Positions 33,275-44,490 of a stretch of DNA of 64,000 nt are shown here, in pieces. Made by a program: the position numbers and the translations under genes. Numbering within the stretch: position 1 is the stretch's first letter; each line of letters opens with the position of its first letter. Below the pieces are notes generated by a model, which worked only from the letters and a program-made list of their open reading frames with translations, had not been told where the DNA came from and made no database searches. The stretch spans positions 2,887,201 to 2,951,200 of the forward strand of contig OX365962.1 of assembly GCA_947247005.1 (NCBI GenBank), given 5' to 3'. The stretch comes from Spisula solida. Lineage: Eukaryota; Mollusca; Bivalvia; Venerida; Mactridae.

Positions 33275-35428
33275 TACATTAAAAGTATATGTGTTATATA
33301 CTCAAAAGATTTAAAAACGCGACAGTGAAGTTTGTTGTTTTATAGCAGACAATTCAAGTTCATGTCGGTATTGGAATAGTGCAAATTAAAGGTAAATGTA
33401 TTGGCGTCATTTTGGTACTAAGATAATAAAAATGAGATGAGTATCAACAAATATAAAGTACAATCAGTACATCAATACAGAAAACAAAAGTCGCATTCTG
33501 ACCAAAATTCTTACATGGCTACCTCCCCTTGACCATAAAAACACAGACAACGGTGCATGTTTCCTGCAACAATATTTCCGTGTCATATACGCATTTTTAA
33601 ATAAAAGTTGGATATGTCATTTATTATATTCAATTTAATTTAGAATTTGTACCCAGAAGTTAGACTAGCCTTACGTAAACATTCGATCTGTTACACAGGC
33701 TGGTCATCTTCATCGATAAAACCGATAAACATGTTACTTTTGTTTTCTGGATCAATGTCTTATTTGTGTATTTACTTTATACTCGTTTGATGTTATTAAG
33801 TTTGGTATCAAACTGACGACATTGAATTCGCCTTTACGAATATATAAATATATTTAGTATGGGAATTTGTCTTCCTAAAATATACCAAAATACCCAAGTG
33901 TCACGTTTTTAATTCAGTTAACCATATTGTAAATTGTGTAACCCCGAAGCTAGCTTCATGCATGAAAATGATCCAAGTCATACTGTCAAACATAAAACCT
34001 GACAATCAACAATAAACAATGAAAATGGGTGCAGAATAATGTAATCGTATCATTCAACTAACTTGCATATACAATGTAGTTGTAAATCTATAAAGACATA
34101 TAGAAGATTTCATCACAATTTATAAAAAATGAAATAATTACCAATTCACTATCATAAGCTTAGCAGCGTACAAAGTATCCTCTACGATGTATTTTAACAG
34201 TCTTAAATAACGTCCGGTATTTTCATGCTGACAAAATATAATCGAAATGTCTCTATTCCAGTCAACCATGTAAAAAATAATACATCAACCATCATGGACT
34301 GGGGTCTATTATATTCGCATCAAAATCTCAAAATCAACAATTTAGAAGGAGCGTTGTTTTGGCTCGTTTTTGCTTATCCGATCGATTGTGTTCGCATTGC
34401 TCGTCTGTAATCCACGCTGTTATATCCACATGTTACTGTATCATTAATATACATGTAGAGTAAACAAAAAAACTTTTTTTTATAACATTTATAATATCTA
34501 AGATTCGTCATCACGCGTCATTCAATGGTAAAATAAATCCAAATTCCACAAAGTCAAAAAGTCAATGAGATCGTATTATAGTAAAAAAATTGATAAGGAT
34601 TGACGATGAAACGAACCTGGGTCAAAAAAGATAATTATAATGAAAACATCATTTGTTAATACATGTATCAGTTCTTTGTATTGCATTATTTACATGAAAT
34701 ATACAGATTACAAGCCAGTCACCCGTTGAAATTATCATACCACTTATTTAATTTTGAGTCATCAGGGGTATCCGTCACAAACAGTAACCTCCAGGGGTAT
34801 CATAATGGTTCTGTCGTTTATTTTGCCTCATAATAAGGTGGCATCAAACTCATTTTGCAAAATGCATATCTAGAATAAGCTTAACAACGAAGTTGGCCCA
34901 ATCAAACAGCAACACACCACGCAAATCGGCAGAAATTGGAAATAATATAGACAGGTCGTCAGGGGTGCAGTAACCAAAACTGCACTGAATCGAGTGTTCT
35001 CATTAATCATAGCTATTTGGAGGGAAAATGGGCTTGTGTCTGCAGGTGGTGACAGGGCCGGGTACGATGGGCAGTTTGATTTCATTGGTAACGCCTTACA
35101 AAACAAAGACAAATCAAGATTTACTTCCCGAAGCGACGAAATTTACCGTCGAAAAACAGTCAGGGGTATCACTTCCGTTCTATACGCTATCCCCATTGGT
35201 TAATTAGAACCTAGCTGGTTCGGCAAATATAATAATACCACTCTGACTGTTCATAGGGAATTGTTAATAAACCCCACCATGAGTAGTATAATTATACATT
35301 GTATGACAAAGCCGACTGAACACTGAGAGGAACGGTTAGATAGATTGCATATCAGCAATATTATAGCTACCCAGCTTCTTAGTGCATAACCTGACCCTTC
35401 AGTCTATATTGAAATGCTATATCTTAAA
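33275..35428. other. Anonymous AT-rich DNA
   Basis: No gene or repeat I can support. Short frames at 34225-34410 and 34870-35203 lack motifs. Confidence 0.4.
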
Positions 35429-35582
35429 TTAGAATATAACCTACATTATGAGCCAATGAAAACGCCGCATTTTCGCGGTTAAATGAAAATTTAATCATTA
35501 AAATTTTCTCTTCACAGACTTGACGTCATGCGTTGGCGCTAATTTCTATCGGCCAATCAGAATGCAGAATGTTATATTCTAA
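35429..35582. mobile_element. 154-bp MITE, copy 2 (inverted)
   Basis: TTAGAATATAACCTACATTA ... AGAATGTTATATTCTAA. It is the reverse-complement orientation of 28173-28326 and has the same length. Confidence 0.88.
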
Positions 35583-35586
35583 GTTA

Positions 35587-35690
35587 GTTAGAACATATTA
35601 AGTAAATTTTAATGACTAAAAAGGCCTCGCTTCGCTCGCTCCGACCTTTTTAATCATTAAAATTTACTAAATATGTTCTAAATATAACAT
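35587..35690. mobile_element. 104-bp MITE with TTAGAACATATT termini
   Basis: TTAGAACATATTAAGTAAAT ... ATTTACTAAATATGTTCTAA, centre GGCCTCGCTTCGCTCGCTCC. Half of the same element (AGAACATATTAAGTAATTTT) borders the other 154-bp MITE at 28131, so the two elements travel side by side. Confidence 0.75.
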
Positions 35691-36099
35691 AGTTCATGAT
35701 AAATTTTAAATGGATAGGCCTTCCTTATTCTTCAATCAAATAGGAAGTGGCTAGAGTTACTGTCCCGTAACTTTAGCCTCAGATTCTAAAATTACGGCTC
35801 TGACGTCAGAGCCGTAACTTTAGTGAATCCCCCTATGTTTCGCTCAAGTTACGGTTCTATACCATAGTTAGTAATAAAAGTTAGTAAGGAAGCCGTATTT
35901 TCAAGTGATTTTAACACATATTTAATAAGTTCAAGTAAAAAAATTTTTGTAGACATGTACTTGTTTGTACACTAAAAGAGTCCAAAAACTTACAATTCAA
36001 TTTTACCTTTAAGACTTTTGTAGCTTGAGAATTTCATAAAAGAATACATAGTAACAAAGTATAATCTCAATCATATGATTATGTTGTTTGTTTATTTGC

Positions 36100-36410
36100 T
36101 TTTATTTATCCTCGCCACCGGAAATCTATATGGGCGAGGCCCCCAGAAGAGGCTAGTCACTTTAGTTTTTGGGGGATAGTGCATGATACAGAAGATGCCC
36201 CAGTTCCAGACGCACCCTGGTTCTTTTACGTGCCGATGTAAAGCATCATAAACGGGACCTCGCTTAAGACTGTTAGTAATTTTAGTTATGTTAGGTGGGA
36301 AACACTGAAAAGCATTTCTGGTTTTGACCGTCTGGAGCTGATATCGAACCCACAACCTTCAGATCAGCAGTCAGTAGATCTTACCACTAGACAACTTGTC
36401 CACCTTGTTG
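36100..36410 (-). mobile_element. tRNA-derived SINE of a second family, nested in the MULE
   Basis: On the minus strand: AAGTTGTCTAGTGGTAAGAT (box A type), GAAGGTTGTGGGTTCGATAT (box B type), then a body including AACCAGGGTGCGTCTGGAAC and the tail CGCCCATATAGATTTCC. Its body differs from the 31.0/55.3-kb family. Confidence 0.7.
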
Positions 36411-36599
36411 TCTTTATTCTCGGGGTTTATAATTATACAACTCAACTGTACAGAATGTCTTAGACTTACCGGCCGTACATTGTTGTCTATGTCGTGTGTG
36501 ACATAACTCGCTCCACACTTAAGATTTTAATAGACAAGAACAAAAGACTAAAGAAAGCCGACCAGCTTTAATTACAGTTCGGTTACAGTTTGCATGTCG

Positions 36600-37180
36600 C
36601 CTAATTGCTTTGTTTACATTATATCGCACGTGAAGCTTAATATGTTTAGACGTAGATTGTTAAATCTAAGTTGGATTTTTACAAACAATTTCAATGCCAT
36701 TATAAGTCTGAAAAATATCTAGATATCAAGATGAATGACAAGTACAAACTAGCTTTATCAAAGTTTCGTCTATGCTCACACTCTCTCGAAATTGAAGTTG
36801 GTAGATATACAAATATTGCCCGCTCTGACCGTAGATGTAAACTATGCAATACTAATATGATAGAAACTGAATATCATTTCATGCTATGCTGTCCATTTTA
36901 TTCCGACTTACGTATTGTGTATAATTTTCCAAGATCATTGAATACATTGAACAAATTTGTATTGTTAATGTCATCGAATAATACTACTACCATTAAAAAT
37001 ATGTTAAGACGATCTGTAGCAATCGATGCAGTAATTGGTTATTTATCTCTGTTGGATACTATGTCATGTGTTTGTATATTACATTGTACTTATATGTACT
37101 TGTATATATTTGTTGTAAATTTGCCAAAGGCATATTATTTGCCGATTTTGCTAATAAAACTTGAATTGAATTGTTAAATT
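36600..37180 (+). pseudogene. 5'-truncated LINE: C-terminal end of reverse transcriptase ORF
   Basis: The open frame 36671-37174 (168 residues) contains KFRLCSHSLEIEVGRY, a zinc-knuckle-like C-x2-C-x9-H-x3-C (CKLC...H...C at about residues 56-73) and CPFYSDLR. This is the usual C-terminal region after the RT domain of non-LTR retrotransposons. No RT or endonuclease catalytic motifs are present, so it is dead. The 3' end has TTGCCAAAGGC, AATAAAACTTGAATTGAATT, a typical LINE tail. Confidence 0.82.
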
Positions 37181-37779
37181 AGCAATGGTACGTTTTATAA
37201 TTTTTAAACCCAAACCACTTTAAACAAGGAAAAAAAGACGATAGAATTTTGGGTGTAAAAACGCTAAATTACTACAATATGCCGATGTTTCCCAAGTTAT
37301 TTTTATCATGTCAATGTGGTTGTTTATGGCATATACAAGAAACTATACCAACATTACATGAATATTTGACAATTTAATTTTATTTTTGCAATACACCAAT
37401 ACGTGAGGCAGTCCCTTTAAACTGTAATAACAGAACATCACAAAACGGCTGACAACGGACGGCAGATGTGAATTGCTGAAAAAGAAAAGTTAAATGTCAT
37501 TGTGTGTTATAAAATCACTTAAAATACTGGTTCCTTATAAATGACTAACTATGGTAGATTCTATAGAACAGTAACTTTAGCCAAACATAGGGGGATTCAC
37601 TAAAGTAACGGCTCTGACAGTCTGACGTAAGAGCCGTAACTTTAGAATCTGAGGCTATAGTTACCAGACCGTAACTCTAGCCACTTCCAATCAAATAATA
37701 CCAATTTTGATTACTACCCCTGGACTAAGACAGCACAATGACAAAGTGTTAGTAAAGAGTACTTCATTATAAAATATAA

Positions 37780-38145
37780 ATGTGACGAAGCTGCGAGAAA
37801 TAAACATACATTGTATGCGCGTGTAATTTAACCGCCTTTACTTTTGCGTTTCGCGAGTGCAAAGAACGGCGACTCTTACATTTTGACATAAAAATACGGA
37901 CCGGACTGTAAAATAACGACTTTAAACCCGTACTAGTGCACACAAACACTCGGAACTACTCGGCCATTTCTACGGAAATAACCTCGGATATAATAAGGAA
38001 CGAAAGTAGTTCCAAGATGGCCGCCGCCTGTTTTGCTGCCGTTGCTTCGGAAAGATCGAGGATAATTGCGATGTTTCACCAAATTCTGACGGCCAACATA
38101 CACATGCATCGATGGTATAACATGTTATTTCAATAGAAACCATTT
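37780..38145 (+). promoter_or_regulatory. CpG-rich candidate promoter and first exon
   Basis: CpG is frequent at 37785-38060, in contrast to surrounding DNA. A start context CCAAGATGGCCGCCGCC, also a YY1-like element, begins a 39-codon frame MAAACFAAVASERSRIIAMF (38018-38136). A possible donor ATG|GTATAA lies at about 38114. No downstream exon is identified, so this may be an isolated promoter, a 5' exon of a gene outside the window, or chance. Confidence 0.3.
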
Positions 38146-38335
38146 TGAAACATTCAGATTGGTTAAAAAGATTGATTAAAATCTGCCAATTATTGACATT
38201 TCATGATTTTCATCATTTTCAATGATTTTCTTTTTGACAGTTTTTTATGATGCACAAATTTGTGACTAAATTCAGTCTGAAATGACTGAATACTATGGGT
38301 TTCTTCGATTATCTTGTATTGATGGGGAAAAATAT

Positions 38336-38430
38336 ACCCGGTTTGTGGTTCGAACCCACGACCCCTCTTCCCTAAATCATTTTAAGCCTGATGGGGCCTA
38401 TACCGACTGAGCTGACTGTGCCGCCGTCTA
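38336..38430 (-). other. tRNA-like sequence A
   Basis: Minus strand: AGTCAGCTCAGTCGGTATAG (box A type) and GTGGGTTCGAACCACA (box B), separated by more than the normal tRNA distance. Read as a tRNA relic or SINE head. Confidence 0.6.
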
Positions 38431-38493
38431 ACCCGACATCATAAGCTTAACAAAACCACTATACCTTTAACAATAACATTAAGGGTAATTTGC

Positions 38494-38568
38494 AGTCCGA
38501 CCGGCTGGCCAGGGCTCGAACCAATAATCCTTGCGAATGCTCTACCGCCAGAGCTTCCCGACCACTTT
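38494..38568 (-). other. tRNA-like sequence B
   Basis: Minus strand: GGGAAGCTCTGGCGGTAGAG and TTGGTTCGAGCCCTGGCC. Box spacing is near that of a real tRNA but the anticodon arm does not pair convincingly. Confidence 0.55.
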
Positions 38569-38702
38569 AACAGTTGCACTCATACTAAAATAAATTCTGT
38601 GCATAACTGGCTGGCTCACCTATTAATCGTACTGCCTTTATAATTACAGCAATATGTGATTTACCTGATATTAATTTAAATAAGGGAAATATCACCTACT
38701 CT

Positions 38703-38762
38703 TTAGCCAAGTGGTAGAGGGTCCTGTTCACTGCTGAAGGTTTCGGGCCCCATCATACCAAT
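38703..38762 (+). other. tRNA-like sequence C
   Basis: Plus strand: TTTAGCCAAGTGGTAGAGGG and GAAGGTTTCGGGCCCC. Incomplete cloverleaf. Confidence 0.5.
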
Positions 38763-38989
38763 GACGAAATAAAAATTGTACCAAAAATTTGCTTGCAAGA
38801 CTCTGCATTAAAGGAAAATGGCTTTTCTTCTCTCATACCCTCATGGTGATGGATAACATCAAAATTGAGGTGTCGAGAATGATTAATATAAGTTATTTCA
38901 CAATCGACCTTTAATAAATTAGTATAAACTAAGAGAACAGTCTTGCTGTTTTAGTTCGCATGACAAAAAGACTAAAATTACTCGAAAGG

Positions 38990-39058
38990 AAAATGGTGGT
39001 ATCAAACCTACCCACTAATGAGACACTCTACCAACTGAGCTAATTGAGTTGCCATCGA
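38990..39058 (-). other. tRNA-like sequence D
   Basis: Minus strand: ATTAGCTCAGTTGGTAGAGT and GTAGGTTTGATACCACC. The anticodon arm is shortened, so not a functional tRNA. Confidence 0.6.
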
Positions 39059-39059
39059 G

Positions 39060-40340
39060 AGACTCACAGATTACAACACTTACACAATTGTAACAGGCTC
39101 ACTTGCGCTTGAGGTGTATTTGCAAGTGAGTGTCTGTTTTCCCAGGTTACAACTACATTGTATAATAATCATTTACAACAATCAAAGCAAAGAGAACCAA
39201 TTCAAGTAAGGATTCAATGTGTCAATATTAATCCAATCTAATAAATACAATATAACATCACAGCTGAGCAGTCTAATTTAAGTTCAATAAGAGTAATAGT
39301 AAGCCATAATTTTATAGAAAAGTAAAAGAGTAATAAGTTTGGTTTTTACTAATTTAAACCCCAAACAAAATATTCCTTTTAATTCAAAGCCTAAAGAGGA
39401 GCTCAGCAGCTTAGTGACAAGTTGAAGGGTAAATGTCTGTGAACTGAGACAGAAGCATCTTTTTCTCAGCCTTATATACCCATCCAAGTATAGAAAGCAT
39501 GAGTCTAATTCATTATAACTATTTTATTTTTATTGGCAAACTTGTGTAACAGGCACTTATTGTTCTTGAGGCATAAAGTTTGTTTGATCTTTGCCTACCT
39601 ACTGTACCAAATAAAAATGCCCTCTATTCAAATATTAAAATTATATTATTGCTTTCCAGAGAAAAATATTTTTTATCTGACAAGCCAGAACATTTTTATT
39701 GTAAGTGTTTATTTTTAAAGGTTTATATAATATTACAAGCAAATATTTGACCGAGCAACCACAAATAATATCTACTATAAATAAAATAAAATTGGACTTA
39801 CCTACATACGTAATATGAAAATATGGGTTGTCTAAGGTCAAATAACTTTTTTTAATTAAAAATTTTATGTCTGTCATGTACAATCACTAAAAAATAATAT
39901 GCTTGAAAGTTGGCACCAGCTGGCAATATAACAGATCAGGGTGTCAGTGCAAAATCCCCACTGATATTTTTAAATATGTAGATGGACAAAATCCACATCA
40001 AGGATATTTCAAGGTGGATAAAATTCCCATCAATTTTCATGGATTTTATGGGTATTTGGGGGTAAATTTCCCTGGTGTCAGCATCATGAAGGTTTTACCT
40101 GGTTTATCACACCTTTGAAATTTTAGCTGTCTGCTTAAATTGCTTGTTTATAATTTTTGTTAGTTGGTGTCAACTGATGGTTGTATAGTACTGAGGTGTC
40201 AAAAGATGTGTGTACAGCCAGGTTTTAAGTAGCATACATTTTATGATATTTGTAAAGTCATACTTTTTAATGGTTTGGGCCAATTTGATTTTTCTTGGGC
40301 CATTTTTGCTTTTTTTGGACCATTATCCCAATTGGCCACC
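39060..40340. other. Anonymous AT-rich DNA
   Basis: No supported gene. Small frames at 39284-39487, 39533-39718 and 39903-40118 carry no motif. Confidence 0.4.
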
Positions 40341-40399
40341 TACAGAGCTAGCTCTGAGAATTTCATGAAACATGAAGTTTTCATTTAACAAAGTATGGG

Positions 40400-41061
40400 T
40401 GACTATCTGAGTAGATAGTTGGGTCATGTGGGGTCAAAAACTAGGTCAAAAGGTCAAATAATATGATAACCTTGTTAACAATGGTGGCCACAATTTTGCT
40501 TTAATCTTCATAAAGTTTGGTCAAAATGTTTATCTTGGTGACCTTAAGGTCAAGTTCGAAGTTGGGTCATGTGGGGTCAAAAACTAGGTCAAAAGGTCAA
40601 ATAATAGCAAAACCTTGTTAACACTCTGGAGGTCACATTTTTGCTTTGATCTTCACTAAACTTGGTAAAAAACTAGGTAAACAAATAGGAAAACCTTCTT
40701 AACACTCTGGAGGCCACATTTTTCATGGTTCAAGTGGGGTCAAAAACTAGGTCAATAGGTCAAATAACAGAAAAACCTTATTAACACTCTTGAGGCCATA
40801 TGTTTGCTTTAATCTTCATCAACTTTGGTCAAAATGTTTATCTTGATGACCTAAAGGTCATGTTTGAAGTTGGGTCATGTGGGTAAAACACTAGGTCAAT
40901 ATGTCAAATAATAGCAAAACCTTTTTAACACTCCGGAGGCCTCAGTTTTGCTTTAACCTTCATCAAGTTTAGTCAAAATGTTTATCTTGATGACCTTATG
41001 GTCAAGTTCAAAGTTTGGCCATTTTAAGCAGGTGAGCGCCCCAGGATCTATGATCCTCTTG
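40400..41061. mobile_element. HINE-like repeat with GGTCAAAAACTAGGTCA core units
   Basis: Three to four diverged core units with GGTCAAAAACTAGGTCAA and AACACTCTGGAGGCCACA, and a right end AGGTGAGCGCCCCAGGATCT then ATGATCCTCTTG, i.e. a hairpin followed by CTTG. It belongs to the same broad group as the copies at 59-62 kb but is older. A tRNA-like relic lies at about 41060-41155. Confidence 0.75.
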
Positions 41062-41819
41062 TTGTGTATGTTGTGGGTTTGAATACCACATAAAAGTAAT
41101 CATGTAGCAACTAAATACCAGGTAGTTAAGTATGGCACTACACCAACAGAGCTAACTGGAAGGCTGTATATAAGTTGAAACCAGACATCAATAAATTCAA
41201 TAAAAAATAAACAAGTGCTTAGAATTAATAAGTGCTGACTTATTTTCATTTCATTGGTAATTGTATCCATATTCTTATGATTTTGTATTCATTTCAGATT
41301 ATGCTGATCATAGATAAGAAAGCATAATTTTGACCTTAAACCATGAAGACCAACAAATCTCAATAAAGGCTACTAAAAGTCCTATGATGATAAAATACAT
41401 GAATGATTGCATTCAGTCAGACTACTGTAGTCTGTACCTGGAGAAAAGGTAATGATAACTTGGTTCAGTTAGTTGTACACAAAATATATTTTGATGTAAA
41501 ATATATATAGAATAATGTAACTTCATGCTTTAAATACTCTTATTTTTGTTTGCATACATGTTCAGAGTTTTAAGTCTTGACCAGCTAGCATGAATGTTTC
41601 ATTTTTTTAAGTTCAGTACTCAAGTACTCTTGATTTATTTTCACTAAGTCTAATAATATTACACATTCTGTTTCAGGATTCTTGGGTGTATTAGTTCCAA
41701 CTCTCTGAGATAAATAAGTCAGGCCGATGATCTTGGATAGCCAGTTTCAGAACTAGATAATAGTACATCAGTTGTGATATCCCGAAAGTATTAGAAGGTA
41801 TAATTCTTACAGATGTCAA
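41062..41819. other. Anonymous AT-rich DNA
   Basis: Nothing further recognised. Confidence 0.35.
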
Positions 41820-42700
41820 TACAGTAATACTTCGCTTAAAGACGGTATCCGACCAACTCACCCCCCTACCAACTCACCCCCCTACCAACTCATCCTGGAT
41901 TTGGACAACTCGCCCGATGTCAATTTCGAAATGTCCAACTCACCCCCCCCCCATCAATTTTATATGTAGGATATTATATTTATTTTTAAACTTAGTGTTA
42001 ATTCATGATATTAAAGTGTATTTATACACAAATAAATTAACAGATCTCTGCTTTCTCGAATACTTGCGAGTTTGTTAGTTATTTACCTTCGTTATTTTCA
42101 AAACTTGATCGTTCGGAAACTATGATTTCTATGCAAGTTATCTAATTTTCCAATGTTTTTAAACAAGGTATTTGACTATTGACAATTGATATAATAGATC
42201 TAATTATAGTCCTAATTTTTTCAATCATAATGTTTTTTGACAAATTGTTTTATTTTTTCCTTTGTTTTTCGCTTTTTTCACTGTCATTACAGCATTTTCT
42301 AAATGGCCACTGTTTGAAAATACTGTTAATTTTACAAAAAAACGCCTCCAATATCACATAATTGAACATATTAATAATTTCATAATAAACTATTACCAAT
42401 TCAAAGTGATTTTTTCCAACAAATCTATTAAATTTAATAAAAATATCTTTAGGGGGGTGAGTTGGTATGTAATTTTTTTAAGGGGGGATGAGTTGGTCAT
42501 TGCGTAGGGCGAGTTATCCAAATCCAGGGTGAGTTGGTCAGGGGGTGAGTTGGTAGGGGGGTGAGTTGACTGTAAATCTTAAAGACCACCTAAAAATTTA
42601 GACCACAGTTTTTTTTTCATTTTGCTCATAATTTAAGCTCAATATTTTGACAAGTTTAAACTTTATGCAATGGTGGTCTTATTATTGAGGTTTTACTGTA
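41820..42700. mobile_element. MITE with TACAGTAAWACYTC termini, split by a foldback element
   Basis: Left TACAGTAATACTTCGCTTAA and right inverse of GGTCTTATTATTGAGGTTTT ACTGTA. The interior sequence resumes at 42578 (CTTAAAGACCACC), duplicating CTTAAAGAC at 41835, which marks the insertion of the element between them. Confidence 0.7.
41844..42577. mobile_element. Foldback element with C/G-rich repeated arms
   Basis: The left arm holds CCAACTCACCCCCCTA units and CATCCTGGATTTGGACAACT; the right arm has the inverse (GTTATCCAAATCCAGGGTGA, GAGTTGGTAGGGGGGTGAGT). It is flanked by CTTAAAGAC (41835-41843 and 42578-42586), a 9-bp possible target duplication. The outermost bases do not pair. The loop is AT-rich and non-coding. 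Confidence 0.75.
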
Positions 42701-42713
42701 CCTTCTTTTTTTA

Positions 42714-43330
42714 TAGCTCACCTGTCATATAATGACTAGGTGAGTTTTTGTTATGAGGCTACGGCTGTCATCCTAAATACACAACAGTTCACACTTTTGG
42801 CACTATCTTCATGAAACTTTGTTACAATGACCAACACTATGAAATCTACGGTATGTCATATTGGGTCATCTGTAGTCACTAGGTCAAATAAAAAATTAAA
42901 ATAAAAAGCTTGTGTCACTATAGGGGTAACAATTTTGACGTTATCTTCATGAAACTTGATCACAGTGATCACTCGACAAAATCTAGATAAAGATCAACAC
43001 TAGGTCACTATGTCCAATTATAAAAACCTTGTGTAGTCTAGGTTAAGTTTGACACCAGGTCAAAAACTAGGTCACTGGTTTAAATCATATAAACATCTTT
43101 GTATAGTCACTAGAATTCAGAATTCTGGCATAATCATTATAAATTAAAATTTGGTCATAAATCTTAAAATATCTAGGCCAAGTTTGATATTGGCCTGTAT
43201 GGGGTCAAAAACTAGGTCACTAAGTCAAATCATAGAAAAGACTTGATTATGCTATACAGAGGCTGTGTTTTTCACTAGATTTTCAAGAAAGTAAGTCAGA
43301 ATGTTTGTTTCACAAAGATTTGCTGGTTCA
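42714..43330. mobile_element. Old HINE-like repeat
   Basis: The left end TAGCTCACCTGTCATATAAT GACTAGGTGAG hairpin is followed by three core units (GGTCAAAAACTAGGTCACT and so on). No clear right end; degraded. Confidence 0.65.
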
Positions 43331-43899
43331 TGTTAGGGGTCATACATACTGTTGTCATGAATTGTTTTCACCTCCATAGACTTAATAATATGATATTACA
43401 CTGATTTGCAATTTATGATGTATGGTGTCCTGTTAATAGTATAGTATTAAATTATTTTGTAATACAATCTGATTTTCTTTTCAGTTTACATGACTGCTGT
43501 ACATGTAGTTCCATCCGGTCTGAAGACACATGACAACTAGACAAAGATGTGCTGAAAGATGTATTGCTAAACAGACCATGAATGCACTGTATAAGACTCT
43601 TAGTGGTGTAAATTATTAAGCATAACAAAGTGTCTAGTTTTACATCATAATTTAATAATAGCAACCAATTTCTTATTGTAGATGACATATTTGGTTCAAT
43701 ATGACTCACTCACAATAATCCATTATCATTAATTTAAAAACACCAACTATGATTTTCTGACTTCTTATTTGTTTTGAAAATCAGGCATACACTGGAGTTT
43801 AAGACATTTAGTCATTATGTATGAATGGTGATATGTTCTGGTACTGAATTACAGATTTAGGTACATGTATAAAATATGGTTTAAAGAAATGGTAAACAT
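43331..43899. other. Anonymous AT-rich DNA
   Basis: The minus-strand frame 43452-43709 has no recognisable motif. Confidence 0.35.
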
Positions 43900-44490
43900 T
43901 ATCAGGCCTGGTATTTTTCAGGCCTATGTCTGATTTTAGGTTTTTGAATCCTGATTTTTTTTCTTGGTTTATATTGAAAAATAGAGTTTAGGCTTTGAAA
44001 CTGGTTTTTTCAGGCCCGAGAATAATTGCTAATTCAGGATTTCCACAGGCAGGGAAAAGTCAGAAGAAAACATATTTTTTCGTGGTCAGGGAAAAGTCAT
44101 GGAATTAGTCAGGGAAATCTAGAAATTGAGCAAAAGTCAGGGAATTTCTCATTGAAGCTGTTTATTAAGTGTAATTTTCTATAAAGAAAAAACCTTAGAC
44201 TGAAAAATTCTCACTCACTGTGCTCGCTCAGAATAATTCTAAGTCGTTATATTCTTATGTCAATCAACAGCCTTAAAAACTGCTGCCTAGCTTAAACTTT
44301 TTTGTTCCATGTTAAGCAAAATAAAGCCCCCTTTTCTCTATTTTATTGCCATATTTTGCTTTAAATTACACTGTGTCGCTAGATTGCTCTAAAAAGTCAG
44401 GAAAAACTGCTCAGTGACCAGTCAGGGAAAAGTCAGGGAATTTTGTCTTAGAAAATTTGTGGGAACCCTGTAATTACCAGGCCTGATTAT
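43900..44490. mobile_element. Possible outer inverted-repeat element (ATCAGGCCTGGTA)
   Basis: ATCAGGCCTGGTATTTTT at 43900 and TTACCAGGCCTGATTAT at 44474 are inverted. The MITE at 44035-44470 would be nested within it. Confidence 0.45.
44035..44470. mobile_element. MITE with CAGGGTTCCCACA-type termini
   Basis: Left CAGGATTTCCACAGGCAGGG and right inverse TTTGTGGGAACCCTG. Internal AAAGTCAGGGAA words are repeated in both arms. Right flank TA; left flank TT. Confidence 0.7.

Larger units (their letters stand above)
35743..37688. mobile_element. Mutator-like (MULE) non-autonomous element with 9-bp duplication
   Basis: Perfect duplication AATCAAATA flanks it (35734-35742 and 37689-37697). Terminal inverted repeats of about 130 bp begin GGAAGTGGCTAGAGTTAC; each carries a hairpin around ACGGCTCTGACGTCAGAGCC. 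Long inverted repeats with a 9-bp duplication are typical of the Mutator superfamily. No MULE transposase is present; the interior holds a SINE (36100-36410) and a LINE fragment (36600-37180). Confidence 0.85.

Noticed and set aside
34870..35203. Possible small gene (80- and 69-residue frames on opposite strands)
   Set aside because: Antiparallel overlapping frames without motifs, splice sites or repeats; not supportable.
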